Shown: positions 46,101 through 58,407, numbered from the stretch's first letter. The stretch is 64,000 bases of DNA from Ilyonectria destructans (GCA_020740775.1 JAHEWK010000007.1:2418001-2482000); one strand, 5' to 3'. A program made the numbers and translations. Notes: generated by a model from the sequence alone, not told the origin.

Positions 46101-46407
46101 AATGCATCCGCGGATGGACGCAGTGTTCAAAGGGGACGGACCCTCGGCGGGTGACGGAAGTCGGTCTTCCTCGATTGAGCTGTGTCCTTGAACTCGATTT
46201 CTGTCCCTCGTTGTATGTTTTATTTGCCCTCGTATTCCTTTGCAGCGCGTCTAATATCTTCTCTTCCTTGGCTTGTTTGTCTGCTCGTATCCGTGGATCG
46301 GCCTACCCCTGGTCCAACTATGGTCGCTCGTTTCTCCTGCTAACACACTCACTTCATTCCGGCGGACGGCAGCGCGGGGGGGATTTTTACTGCTATTTTA
46401 GGTCACC
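43155..46407. other. Largest gene-poor stretch (3.25 kb), no gene recognised
   Basis: Contains open frames of up to ~130 codons on both strands (43837-44223, 44258-44620, 44595-44915) with no recognisable domain and no convincing splice structure. The right-hand ~700 bp is GC- and Pro-codon-rich and probably the promoter plus 5' leader of the arylsulfotransferase gene. Confidence 0.5.
45712..45719 (+). promoter_or_regulatory. Candidate TATA box upstream of the arylsulfotransferase gene
   Basis: TATAAATA sits 689 bp before the ATG at 46408. If used, the transcript would have a ~650-nt leader containing several upstream ATGs (such as 45801). Confidence 0.3.
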
Positions 46408-48523
46408 ATGATCTGCACAGGTGCAGCACGAGCCTTGGCCGGCATCATCGCCTCACTCTCTTTACTTCCATCTTCAGTAATTGCCGACGTCCCTCTCCAT
46501 ACCGACCTCCAGTCGTATCAAGATGGAGAGCTCGGCGACAAACCGCTTCAGACATTCCATTCGGCACCCCTCATTGGGGCTCCCATTTACCAGGTCAACG
46601 CACTTGAGCACTACGACGGCGATGATTCCGATTACCTGTTCATGACTGGAGCTTACGGAGTGCGGTATGGCCCCAGTCTCGTCTCAGCCAAGGACCTTAG
46701 CCTTATCTGGGCTGATGAGAACTTCTTTTACTCCCAGGCCGCCGAGGCTACTTGGTTCAAGAACCAATGGGTCATGTCTGTCTTTGTCGACCGGGGAGTC
46801 CGCATCATCAACCAGCACTACCAGCCGCTTTACTACGTGCGCCCACAAGGCGACTTGGCCTCGCACAGCGGCGATTCCCACGAGGCACATCTCACGGCTG
46901 ATGACACTGTCGTCTTAATTGTTTGTCCGGAAACAAACGTGAATTTGACATCGTTTGGTGGACTTGAATCCGAACCCGTCCTGAACTGCCATGTTCAAGA
47001 GATTGAACCCGTGGAGAACAAGGTGCTCTTCCAGTTTGCGACGCTGGATTTCTTTGACGTTTCCGACACGTACTGGGTATACAAGGGAACGGGCGTCTAT
47101 GATCTCGGCACGGGGGCGTTTGACTTTTGTCACATGAACAGCGTGGAAAAGGTGCGCATTCCCTTGACGTCTCAGTGAGGTGAAAGTAAGTGTGGAGGCT
47201 GACGTGACGACGTATAGACTCCAGAAGGAGATTTTCTAATTAGCTACCGCCACTTCAGCGCCGTTATTCTTGTCGATGGCAGGACCAAGGAGGTTAAATG
47301 GGTAATGGGCGGCAAGAGGAACCAGTTCATCGACATTTCCGAGGGCGACAAGTCGGCCACCTTTCACTGGCAGCACCAGCCGCGCATGAGCGGCAAAAAT
47401 CGATTGACTCTTTTTGACAACGCCGGTCTCAACAATGACTTTTGTCCGAACCGCACATGCTCCCGCGGATTGGAGCTTGAGTTCGATCCTATTGACAAGA
47501 CGGTCTGGGTCGTCAACGAATGGTACCACCCGCAGGACATCATGAGCATTTCAAGAGGAGGAGTGCAGCGACTGCCCAATGGGAATACCCTCGTCGCCTG
47601 GGGCCAGAACGCCATGTTTACCGAGCATACACCAGAGGGGAAGGTCATCTTGGATTTTCAGCGAGGCCGAGTTGTCCATCACGACCACGGAATCCCACCC
47701 CTCATTGCTTACCGAGCCTTCAAGGGTCCATGGGAGGGAAAGCCAACGTGGGGACCTAACATTTCAGCCACTGTCGAGGTCGAGGGAGGACCGAAGAAGA
47801 TCTTTGTCTCGTGGAATGGAGCCACTAATGTAGACAAATGGGTGTTGGTACGTCGCCAATATTGTTGCGTTGAAGATCCAGAGCTGACTTATTCTAGCTT
47901 CAATCCAACGACATGTCCAAACTCAGAGGACCCGACACCGTTGTCGCCCAATCTGCCCGCCCGGGCTTCGAGACCCCATTCGACATTTCCCACAACTCCT
48001 CCTTCGCCCGAGTCGCTGCGATTGATATCGACGGCAACATCATTGGATCTACTCCTGCGGTTGAAATCCGCACTGGAAAGCTACACAGGCTCGACTACGA
48101 TATTACCGACCTCGAAATCGAAAATCCCGATTCCGAACCAACCGAAACAGCAGAGCCTACCGAAGTGGCAGACGCTGTGATCATGACCCATACACCCACA
48201 CCCACACCCGCACCAACGGCTGCCCCATCGCCATCGCCCAACAGTGGTTCGCAATGGGTTGATGACACTGGCTCCTCCTTGACCTTTTTCTACTTTGGAG
48301 CTGGTGTTGTCTTTGTACTTGCATTGTAAGCTTCCCGTCAATTTGGCAGCCTCCAACTCCCAAAGTGCCTCGTTACTGACAATGTTGCAGAGCATATATC
48401 TTGTCTGTTGAAAAGCGTCAACGATTCGTTGAACTTTGGCGATTGATCCCCTGGAAATTTGGAATTCCAGGTATGAAGGCAGGATATCAACCGCTAGATC
48501 CCGAGGAAGCAAAAGGCACCTAA
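46408..48523 (+). CDS. Arylsulfotransferase (ASST) family secreted/membrane protein
   Basis: Model: join(46408..47151,47218..47847,47898..48325,48391..48523), 644 aa, introns 66, 50 and 65 nt. Signal peptide MICTGAARALAGIIASLSLLPSSVIA. The beta-propeller family features are GPSLVSAKDLSLIWADENF, DSHEAHLTADD, 'FDFCHMNSVEK|TPEGDFLISYRH', ATFHWQHQPRM, 'LTLFDNAG' and 'NEWYHPQDIMSIS'. After a Thr/Pro linker (HTPTPTPAPTAAP) comes a single membrane helix (FFYFGAGVVFVLALAYIL) with a short basic tail. This fits the fungal arylsulfotransferase group (PF14269 type). Bacterial ASST moves sulfate between phenols; activity of fungal members is largely untested. Confidence 0.87.
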
Positions 48524-49406
48524 TATCCTGTGGACTCTTGTACGGACAGTAGCGTGGATATGTGGGACGGCGTGAATACGCGGGACGGCATTACGAACAC
48601 ATGTATATTACAACGTGTAAGATTTTAATACTAGCTGGATCAAGCGATACCACTGTGTTGAAATTAGTTTATATTTTACGACTCAATCCGTCGTCCGTCC
48701 TCTCAATTTGGGGGCTGTTCTGCGAAGGGTACAGCCGTTGTAAGTTGATTATATGGGTCTACGAGAAATCCAGTATCTTGCAACTGGGTTTTACCCTTCT
48801 TTACTTGAGCGTATAGAGAATCCCAAGATACGTCAATTTCATCGTCTTTATCTATAAGACACCAGCTCTAGACAGGAACATCAAAAGCTTTCACATGAGT
48901 TGATAATCAATCGGCTAGACAATGAATTCGATGCAGCATTGGGCCAAAAGTCCGAGATGCTATGCAGCCGTTTTGTTCTGGCCGTCAACTGCACGATCAT
49001 GCGCCTCCAATTCTACACAAATGTGACATAGAATACTTCAATCTATTTGATTAGTTTGCATTAAGGTATGGTCAAGGAGTCGACCCCGCTTCCACATTCC
49101 CACCGACGCCATCGTCCAGGCCAGTCCAGGCCCAAGCCACGACGCCATCAACGATATCGGCCATCCCATTCATTGGCTGAGAGTCTTTCAGCTCTCATAG
49201 CTGCCTAAACTCAACAGAGGGGTTATTTCGGCACGACACGTCATAGTGTACTTCAAACGAGAGTGAAATCTACGGACTTGGAATCACCCCGCACATTGCA
49301 GACCGCGCAGAATGCTTCAGAAAAACCCATAGATGGACGGGGTTCTTGCGAAATCTTCTCACCACCATCCAAAACTCCTCTCGTCCCATTCTTCTCGTGG
49401 TTCACA
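48524..49406. other. Intergenic region, promoter of the ankyrin gene
   Basis: About 880 bp, no gene recognised. The frame before 49407 is open, but the HeLo-like domain clearly starts at ATG 49407. Confidence 0.5.
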
Positions 49407-51933
49407 ATGGATCCCATCACCCTCATCGGCGCTATTGCCTCGGTAGCCGGCTTGGTGGACGTGGGAGCAAAGCTTTGCTTCACCTTGCATGATATGGCAA
49501 AGGTTTTCTCCTCCGCGCCGGAAACCATTGTCCTAATGGACAAGGATGTCTCCTCGCTACGATCAGTGCTACAACAACTCCAAAGTGAATTGGAAAAAGG
49601 AAATTCACACGCTCTAGACTTGCCTCGCGAAACCAGGATCAATCTTCAAAACATCCTCGAGAGCTGCGAACTTGTCTTTGCAAGCTTGAAAACGATCCTA
49701 GACAAGTTTACAAATTACCCAAAGAAGCTCGAAGGAGCGGGGGTAGCAGTAATCAAGATCAACTCAATCAAGATACGATTCCGATGGATGATGGAGGAGA
49801 GCGAGGTGGTTAGGATTCGCAAGAGTTTGCAAACCCACGTGCAGACGTTGCAGTTGACTTTAACTACGACTACAGCGTAAGTAAATCTCTCCACAGAAGG
49901 TTCTTTCATCAGAGACTGACCTTTCCGAATCCAGCCTCGTAGTTGCTCTCGTTCACGACGACACGACATATATGATCACTCTACTCGAGGATCTCTACAC
50001 AAATTTGAAGAGAACTGTCACCATAACATCGGAGACCGTAGTCGGTCTCCAGGTTCAAACCCCTTTCCAGTCGATAATACATAACCCTTCAACGACGTCG
50101 ACTGCTCCACAAGGGATTGAAGCGCAAATGGCCGCAGCTGTCATCACTGATCAGGGGCCGGGTGAAGAGCTACTCCCTGGACCTAGCGCTCCCAGTAACG
50201 AGCCAACGTCAGTGCCAACAGGAGAAATCAACGAGCCAGGATCAGTACAAGTTAAACCGCCGGACCCGCAGCATGCTTCTGTTTCAAAATTGACAGTATC
50301 GAATCAAGGGCAACGCGCCTCGAAACGCCGTCGACCAGTCACCGCCGTGCCCGGCGAAACGCTCTTTGTGGCTGCTCGAGCAGGAAACAAAAATATCTTT
50401 TTACAGATCCTCCAGACTGGTGCAAAGATAACCGAAGTCGAGGCAGACGGCACAACCGTTCTCCAGGCTGCAGCGGAAGCGAACAGTCTGGATGTTGTCC
50501 TGTCACTACTCTTTTTCGGGGCAGACCCGAACCTGGGAGGTGGGCGAACGCGCAGTCCACTTCTAGCAGCCACGGACAGACAGCATGCACAGGTCGTGGC
50601 TGCTTTGTTGGAAGCAGAGGCGAATCCGGGTGCCTTTTACCCCGATGCTCTTCCCTGGATGAGAAGCGCATTTCACTGCGCCTTATACCATAAGAACCTC
50701 GAGATTCTATCGACACTTCTAGGCGTAGGCGCAGACCCAAATGGAGTCCCGGGTCTCTTGCAGTATGCCTGTTCTGCTGGGACACTTGACTCTGTTGAGC
50801 AGCTCTTAGATGCCAAACTGAATGTCAACAACTCTTCCGATGACAGGGCTTTCTTTGGAACGGGGCTGCAAGTCGCCGTATCGAATAAGCGTACTGATGT
50901 TGTTGAGTTCCTCTTGGAACATCAGGCGGATCCAAACATTATATGTCCGACTCTTCTCCCTTGGCAACGCAGTCCGCTCTTTGAAGCCGTATATGCGAAG
51001 AACTCTGGGATACTCTCAATTCTGCTGGGCAAATGTGCAGATGTAAACAGAGTACCTGGTCTCTTGCATTATGCCTGTTCTGTCGGGACACTTGACTCCA
51101 TCAAGCAGCTCTTGGATACTGACATAGACGTCAATGGAGTTTTCGACAACAGCGGACTGTTTGGAACGCCATTGCAAGTATCAGTATTCGGTAACCGTAC
51201 TGATATTGTTAGGCTCCTCCTGAAACACGGGGCGGATCCTAATATTACGGTGACGACGCTTCTACCTTGGCAACGCAGTCCGCTCTTTCAGGCAGTATAT
51301 GCGAAGAACTCTGAGATCCTCTCGATACTACTAGATACAGGTGCAGATGTAAATAGAGTCCCGGGTCTCTTGCATTATGCCTGCTCCGTCGGGATGCTTG
51401 ATTCTGTTAAGCAGCTCTTAGTGGCTGACCTAGATATCAACCAGCTTTCCCATGAGACGGCTTTTTTTGGAACGGCACTGCAAGTTGCTGTATCAAATAG
51501 CCGTACGGACATTGTGAGGTTCCTGCTAGAACGCAAGGCAGATCCTAATATTACGGCTACGACGCTTCTGCCTTGGCAACGCAGCCCGCTATTCCAGGCG
51601 GTATACGCGAAGAACTCTGAGATTCTCTCGCTGCTACTAGGCGCGAAGGCCGACCCAAAACACATTCCTGGGCTCCTTCCGTATGTTGCAGAAAACAATG
51701 ACTTACAATTCGTAAAGATCATAGTCGAGGAGGGAAAGGCGGACATCGATTCTGTGGATGAGACCCTAGGAACTGCGTTGCAAGTTTTCGCGGCCAAGGG
51801 CCACCGAGATGCCCTGGTTTACTTGCTCGATTTGGGAGCGGACCCAAACATTGGGGGAGGTCGATTTGGATCTGCAATAAACGCTGCGATAGCGAATGGA
51901 CATGAAGACTGCACGAACGAGTTATTGAGCTAG
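49407..51933 (+). CDS. HeLo-like N-terminal domain plus ankyrin-repeat protein (NLR-like without NACHT)
   Basis: Model: join(49407..49876,49935..51933), 822 aa, with a 58-nt intron (GTAAGT…TCCAG). The N-terminus (MDPITLIGAIASVAGLVDVG…) is the fungal STAND N-terminal/HeLo-like helical domain (PF17111 type) found on NLR-like proteins. A ~110-residue disordered linker follows. From about residue 300 there is a long ankyrin array made of ~102-aa units (LPWQRSPLFQAVYAKNSEIL…). No NACHT or NB-ARC P-loop lies between. The units are unusually alike (separate repeat entry). HeLo-like domains in relatives cause membrane-linked cell death; here that is inference. Confidence 0.85.
50653..51876 (+). repeat. 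Four tandem 306-bp (102-codon) ankyrin units inside the gene
   Basis: The anchor CC(T/C)TGG…CGCAGTCC-type motif recurs at 50653, 50959, 51265 and 51571, exactly 306 bp apart each time. Units 2-4 share long identical stretches, such as the 18-mer ccttggcaacgcagtccg in units 2 and 3. Such periodicity with low divergence indicates recent duplication or concerted evolution. Confidence 0.85.
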
Positions 51934-52462
51934 AGAGGTATATAATCACATCGGGGTGATTTGAGGGAAGTGGAGGAAATGAACGAGCTGGTATCACATC
52001 TCTTTCACAGTGGTGGGCTTGCAAAAGGGGTTGCAAGATGGGACTTTGCTCGACTCAACTTGGCATGCCTGCCCACTATGATGTAGGCCCAATAGCTCTT
52101 GTTGGACCTTTAATCTGTCAGAGTGTACGATTGAACTGTTCCTTGTGACTACCTTTAGCCAGTCTACAAGGCCTTAGCTGTTTTTTCTTTAGACCCCTTA
52201 TCAGCTACAGTCGCTGGAGGTGCCTAATACCTGTTAGGTGGTAGCTTTGGGCGAGATGGTGTAAAGAGCAGCCTTGCTACCATTTTGACTATTATTCATA
52301 TTAAACGGCGCTAGCCAAAATACAACACATGAGTCGTTGATACTAGCGATGATTCATGGGTACACTGGTCATTTTACCTACGTGATTGAATAATTATATA
52401 CATATCTGAAAGGAACCCTTCACGCGTTTAAACCTAGCTCCAACCCCCACTGGGAAGTGTAT
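51934..52462. other. Intergenic between convergent genes
   Basis: About 530 bp, no gene recognised. Confidence 0.5.
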
Positions 52463-54136
52463 CTAGACGCACACAAAGTCGTCGCTCTGGAAAGTTCCAT
52501 TCGCACTCCTTCCATCCTGCTTAAGCTTTGCCATCTTCGGGTATGCGCATAGAAGACGACTCGTCTCCTCTCCATTGTCGTCTTTGTATGAATGCGGCAG
52601 TTGCTCGGGGACGGTTCCATTCTCAACCCACGCTCTCAGGGCGTCGAACGTATTCGAGGGCTGGCCTCCAGGTCCGCCGGAACAGTGCAGGAGACCTGGA
52701 ACTTCGAACATGCGATAGAATTGGTCCGCACCGGGGATTATTTTTTCCACCATGTCGGAGTAATGCTCTGTACCTTTGACGGGAATAATTTGGTCACTCT
52801 GTGTCAATATCAGTAAAATCCACTGCAATATCGCCAAGTCGACTTACCATTCCATGGTAGCCGAGGATTTTGCCACCCTTTTTGTAAAAGGCAGTCAAAT
52901 CGGGATCGCTTGTCCCGACAATAGAGTCATAGCGCTGTATGGAAGCGTGGATATAATGCTCAAAGTCATCACGGGTCATGTTCTCATACGACCACTCGGA
53001 ATCAGCCTCAAGCCAGTACTTGATCCAGACTTCTCCAAGTCCCACGGGGACGCCTGTACATTCCCTATCAGAGGGACAAGATGTCATACAAATCCCGATA
53101 TCGTTCGTAAGCGCAGTTGTTGATCCCGTGAGCTGGCTACCGATGTTTGGCCCGTACCACATGAACTTGCCACTCTTTGTTTCCGGGCCGGCCCAGGCAG
53201 CCTTAGCCAATCTTGCTGCATTCTGAGAAATAGTCATATTCTTCCCAGTATCAGAACAAGTGAATGATTCCCCGACCACAGAGAGGGGGTCAAATGCGCA
53301 GGCAGTATCGTCAGCGATTATGCCGTCGACGATACCGTCAAGGCCATCGCATGCCTTGACCGCCGCCGTAGTAATCGCATTAAGTTCGCAGGGATATGGG
53401 TAATAATCCATGTCTATCATCAACAGTTGGGGCCAGAATGTCGACGCAAGCAGCTGGTTCCAAAATAATGCTGGAGCACAGGCGTGGATCCCGTCGTATG
53501 CATCTGGATATCGCTGAGCAAGCATCATTCCCTGCCTACCACCCTGGGAGCAACCGCTCCAGTACGAGTACTCGGGAGCTTGACCGTAAAAACTGGCAAT
53601 CAGGGCCTTGGCAATGATGGCCTAATGTTGTCAGTCGCGAGCCATTGCCGGCTTGGCTGTGAACGTACCTGGTCATGGAGAGAGACAGAACCAAAGTCGT
53701 TGAGTAAATAGAGATTTGGGTTTCCCTCGCTGGCCAAAGCCCAGTTGTCCGGCTGGAAATCATCTCTCATGGACAATCCAGCATCTGTGGTGCTTGTAGC
53801 GTATCCTTCCCCCACTGCGCCAGCCATGGCCGTGTAGCTTGGGGAGTACCGGCCTGCAATCCACCCGCCGCCTCCAACGGACTGAAGCCGGCCGTTGTAG
53901 TTGTCAATGGGCAACCATGTCTCAACGTGAATGGTGTCGTTTTGGCCAGGATGGGTGTATGTCACAGTCACGTTGCAGAAATCGAGATTCTCCACGGTGA
54001 CTGTTGGGTGTCCAAAGTAAAAGAGAGAGTAGGCTGTAGCATTATAGTTTTCCACTAGGTTGGCTTCCAAGGAGGTAATGTGTCCCCCAAAAAGTTGAGG
54101 GAAAGCGAGGGCGTCAGGCGAGCAGGATAGTGCCAT
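52463..54136 (-). CDS. Tannase / feruloyl esterase family protein, apparently without signal peptide
   Basis: Model: complement(join(52463..52798,52848..53621,53669..54136)), 525 aa, introns 49 and 47 nt. Tannase-family signatures: 'RLQSVGGGGWIAGRYS', 'GYATSTTDAGLS', nucleophile Ser181 in WSGCSQGGRQG (formed by splicing), 'LTAFYKKGGKILGYHGM|SDQIIP' and the late VPGLLHCSGG with the catalytic His near 452. Two Cys of the CS…HC pattern are present. The family hydrolyses gallate or ferulate esters and is normally secreted. Here the best ATG (54136, context ACCATGG) starts directly at the mature-like CSPDALAF sequence, with no signal peptide seen upstream. An unrecognised 5' exon or true intracellular location are both possible. 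Confidence 0.87.
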
Positions 54137-54923
54137 GGTGTTAGGTCGTGGAATGGGGCTAAGTAGTTGAGAATATTATTTTGCAGCGGATGGAGCCTGT
54201 ACTTAAACTTCCACTCCTTTTCCCTTGTACCTTTTCTAAGTATACAATTTTTCATCCCGTTGCCTTCGTAAACCGCCAAGCACTTAGCACATCCGGCCGG
54301 ATATTGGAGTGAAGGGTGGTGGTCCACACCCACACGTATCACCCGATTTGGTCAGAGCCTGTTGCCACTCGCGAGTATAGGATCCTGTAATACGGATACT
54401 CGTATTCATGGTCCGGGAACGTGCACGCGTAAAGCTTTATTTAGAGATCACCTTCCAAAGCATGACAAGGATTCATTTAGTGTATGGATTATTCTAAATG
54501 GTAAAGAAGCTTAGACCAGGCTTAACAAGTATATACCAGCCGCACAGGGTCGAGGTAATTAAATTTGAATGAGGCTCAAGACCACCATGTTAAAAACCAG
54601 GAGAGTTTCCACTCGCATCTGGGAAGATGCCGAGGCAATCTATTTTCTCAAGTATATCAGCGTATTGGATTGCGATACCGGCAATTGACATCACACAGCT
54701 ATACCCGCAAATTTCCCACCCTCGCTCGTGCAGATCCACGGCCCACTCGAGGATTCTCGGAAATAAAACGCTCAGAGATCGATTATCTTGAGTTGACGAA
54801 ATGGGCATCTCTTTTGTCCATCGCTGACTAATGCAAGCACCTAATTATTTCCTCATTGTAAAATTATTTCTGACCCACCGTGCTTGCTGATATCCTCTAC
54901 GAGAATGAACCACAGCAATCAAG
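54137..54923. promoter_or_regulatory. Divergent promoter region of the tannase-family and MFS genes
   Basis: 787 bp between divergent starts; open frames are short. A functional link (phenolic-ester breakdown and export or uptake) is conceivable but unproven. Confidence 0.35.
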
Positions 54924-56806
54924 ATGACCCGACATGGCACCGTCACCAAAGCCGAAAAGGCTCTGCACGATCAGGTCAATATTCTACCTCGTCGCCAAAT
55001 CATCACCGTAATGGGCGCGCTGTCCGTCACGCTCCTGATCACCTTCATTGACCAGAATGGCATCTCAGTCACCTTGCCTACGATTGCAGAGGACCTCAAC
55101 GGCCAAGATACCATCTCGTGGGCTGGGACGTCTAGTCTCCTTGCCAACACAGCCTTTCAGATGTTATACGGTCGCCTTTCCGACATCTTTGGCCGCAAGA
55201 CAGTTTTCTCGGCCGCCATTTGCCTGCTTGCATTGGCTGACTTGCTCTGCGGACTGAGTCAGAACCCAACTATGTTTTATGTGTTCCGGGGTGTGGCAGG
55301 CATTGGCGGAGGGGGCATCGTCAACCTATCCATGATTATTGTCTCGGACATTGTCACCCTAGAACAAAGAGGACAGTATCAGGGCATCATCGGGTCCATG
55401 ATCGGCCTTGGCAATATGATTGGACCCTTCCTGGCCGCTGGGCTAGTAAAGCAGACGAGCTGGCGGGTGTTTTTCTGGATGCTGGCGCCGCTCGGGGCGT
55501 TGACATGTATTGTCACGTATTTCTTCCTGCCCTCAAAACCGCCAACGGCGAGTTTGAAAGAGAGTATTCGGAAGGTTGATTGGATGGGCTCGCTGCTTTC
55601 ATCCATCGCCATCATCTTCCTTCTAATCCCCATTTCTGGAGGTGCGATACTACATTCTCATCAACACGTCTTTCGCTATCACTAATATTCAAAAGGCGGC
55701 GCCTACTTCTCATGGGATTCGCCCATGGTCATTTGCATGCTAATTATAGGGGCCCTCTCAATCTTCCTCTTTTTAGGATGGGAATGGAAATATGCAAAAC
55801 TCCCCATGATGCCGCGTAAGTCATTTAGTGCCTCATTCGCTCACCTAAAACCTTTTCGTTTCTCTCATGAGAGCTAATGAAGTTTCAGTTGATCTCTACC
55901 ATAACCATATTGTGGTGGTGATGCTGGTGCAGAACTTCCTGTTTGGCGCTGTGTACCAATCTTACCTGTACTATATGCCTCTTTATCTCCAGAACGCCCA
56001 CGGCTACTCTATTCTACGCTCGGCTCTCATCACACTTCCCTTGGTTGTCTTCCAAATGGTATTTTCAATTTTATCAGGTCAATACATAACCCGACAGAAG
56101 CGTTACTTGGAAGTTATCGTCTTTGGCTTCAGTATGTGGACACTGTGAGTATCTTTCTCCTCCCTTGCGGTATAGACGAGCTAATTTTTAATGTTGTAGT
56201 GGGTCAGGCCTTGCTTTGCTCTTAGACCGGCATACCAAGCCTACCATTATCATCGTCCCGCTCATCCTGAACGGCATCGGGGTTGGCTGCATCTTCCAAC
56301 CCATACTGGTTGCCCTCCAAGCGCACACACCCAAGCTTCGTCGCGCCGTCATAATCTCAAATCGCAATCTGTTCCGCAGTGCCGGCGGTGCAAGCGGTCT
56401 TGCTGTTTCAGCCGCTGTGCTCCAAGCCCGACTCCGCGCGACGCTCCCATCGAGCTATTCCTACCTTGCCAGCTCAACCTACGCACTACCTGAGAGCGCC
56501 AAAAACGTTCCAGCTGTTTTAGACGCATACATGGCTGGGAGTCATGCTGTCTTCATCCTGCAGGTGCCGTTGATTGGTCTTTGTCTACTAGGAACAGTCT
56601 TGATTCGGGATAGAGGGCTTGAGCCTCCGGAGGATATTGTTTCTGGGGAACCTCCAATCAGTACTCAACTTGAGGAAGGAGGTGTAAGCGGACCGTCCAC
56701 TCGACCTTATAATACTTCTGCGAGGAGTCGGGAAGGTGTCAATGAGGATCTGGAACTACACCCGGTGACTTCCAGAACAGATCATAATGAGAACAAACGA
56801 ATATAA
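54924..56806 (+). CDS. MFS transporter, DHA2-type (probable 14-helix drug/H+ antiporter)
   Basis: Model: join(54924..55641,55696..55815,55889..56144,56200..56806), 566 aa, introns 54, 73 and 55 nt. Basic N-terminus, then MFS helices: FIDQNGISVTLPTIAEDL, motif A YGRLSDIFGRK, a Gly-rich helix (GVAGIGGGGIVNLSMIIVSD), EQRGQYQGIIGS and 'GPFLAAGLVKQTSWR'. The second half has 'PLYLQNAHGYSILRSAL' and 'LNGIGVGCIFQPILVALQAH'. This pattern belongs to DHA2/AflT-like exporters of drugs or secondary metabolites. The hydrophilic C-terminal tail (~60 aa) is cytosolic. No biosynthetic cluster is visible nearby, so the substrate is unknown. Confidence 0.92.
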
Positions 56807-57166
56807 CACGATCCTACTAGGAATAAATATAATCCACTGTTTGCGGAGAAGCGCGTTGCAGCAGAGATATCATATGCACTGCCTATAACTCATTCAAATT
56901 ATGTCGTCTGGCACTCTCATTACTATCTGTTGACCACATCTGCCCAAATGTACCCTGCTAAGCCTCCTATCAGCTTTGGTCGACATAAACCACTGCAATT
57001 GGCAACCTCGCCCATGATTTGCGATTGAAAGCCATTACGTCGGTTCATTGCTGGCCACGAATGTCACAAGGTGCAACTATCTCACAAATACATCCCAAAG
57101 CCCTAGGTGGCCAGAAGCAGTAACGATAGGGTCCTCATGGAGCTCGTAAGTTGCTGTCCAGACTCG
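56807..57166. other. Intergenic between convergent genes
   Basis: 360 bp, nothing recognised. Confidence 0.5.
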
Positions 57167-58219
57167 TTACGAGGAGGTCGGCGTTGGTTCCGGCGACGCG
57201 GGTTTAGGGTCCGACAACAAGGGTTCCGGAATGCTCCCGTCCCCCTTTGTGGTGTCGATGTTTCCGATACTCTCGGCAGTTCCAAATTCAGACTGATAGG
57301 TGTTGAATAGGTCTATAAACGCATTGTAGTCGATTCCGTATTCGCCGCCGATTGGACTACCAGCGTTCAGTCCGCCGGTGTTGCAGCAGTCGACCCCAAT
57401 AGCAACAAAGCCTCCGTTGGCTCCAGTACGCAGTACCGGTCCTCCTGTTTGTCCTGATATAAGCCTTAGTAAATTAAAACAACCCCAGGCTGGGTTTTAC
57501 TGAAAGACGCACCTCCAAAAGTAGGCATCCTGTACTCAATCATGTTCAGAGAGCTTGTGGCGAGATCATACTTAGTAGACTGAAAGATCTCGTCCATTCC
57601 GGCACCTTGCTCATTCATCCCTTCCTTATCATGTACAGATTGATTTGCGGGGTATCCGACTAAGCCAATCTTTCCGTCGAGCACTGAAGGCGTGTCTACA
57701 TATTGAAAAGGAGAAAGGCCGCCGGTAAAAGGCATATTGACCTGGATAAAGGCCACGTCCTTCGGGCGATCCCCGTCTTGAGTCCACTCTTTAGTCGTTA
57801 CCACCATGCTGCCATAGCGAGCCTGAGTCTGAACGGAGTCCAAAGAGCGCTTCCCGTGGTAGCCAAGGTAGCACTTGATTTGGGTGGCTGCGCCAAAGCC
57901 AAGACTCCGGTCGTACACGACATGTCCGGCGGTGACAAGCAAGTTGTCGCGAATAAGCCACCCAGTTCCCATCATCCAAATGGGCATGCCATTTTTGTCT
58001 TTGAAACATGATTGGATTTTAACAATGGCTATAAATCTTCAGTCAGATCAGGGTTCCATGAAGAATGGTTGGTGGGCCTGGACACTCGTTTATAGGATAC
58101 GGAGTTAGGCCCAGAGACACCAGCCAATTAAACAGCGTATTATCACGCAGTTTACTAACCGCGCTGTGTTTGATCCTAAAGGCAGGTCTAGACCGCGTAC
58201 ATGCATGGAGCAGCCTCAT
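57167..58219 (-). CDS. Trypsin-like (S1B, glutamyl-endopeptidase-like) protein with Thr in place of the catalytic Ser
   Basis: Model: complement(join(57167..57453,57513..58036,58101..58219)), 309 aa. The peptidase fold shows GTGWLIRDNLLVTAGHVVYD (His), 'RPKDVAFIQVN' (Asp), and after splicing FGGQTGGPVLR. There GQSGGP/GNSGGP would be expected, so the nucleophile position is Thr (ACA). The rest of the domain (FVAIGVDCCNTGG…GIDYNAFIDLF) is intact and ends in a Pro-rich tail. The first exon (58101-58219, joining …GLTP to FIAIVKI) is in phase and gives a plausible family start, but its acceptor (AAG) is weak. It may be a pseudo-enzyme or a slow Thr peptidase. Confidence 0.72.
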
Positions 58220-58407
58220 CGAGTTATCGGTTGCCTGGGAGGGGCTGAAAAAGAATTTCGCCAGTCATGGTCGTTACCCAGAGATAAAAGTCATTAGGCT
58301 AGCCATGATAGTTAACATAAGCTTGGATGGCAGCGCTCTGCTAGGGGCACAAATATTGTGGTGAACACAATGGATATCAGAGTTACAAAAATAGCCCTCC
58401 CCGAGTA

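Noticed and set aside
54924..56806. Secondary-metabolite cluster around the MFS transporter
   Set aside because: No PKS, NRPS, terpene synthase or P450 genes in the window; scattered MDR and crotonase genes do not make a cluster.
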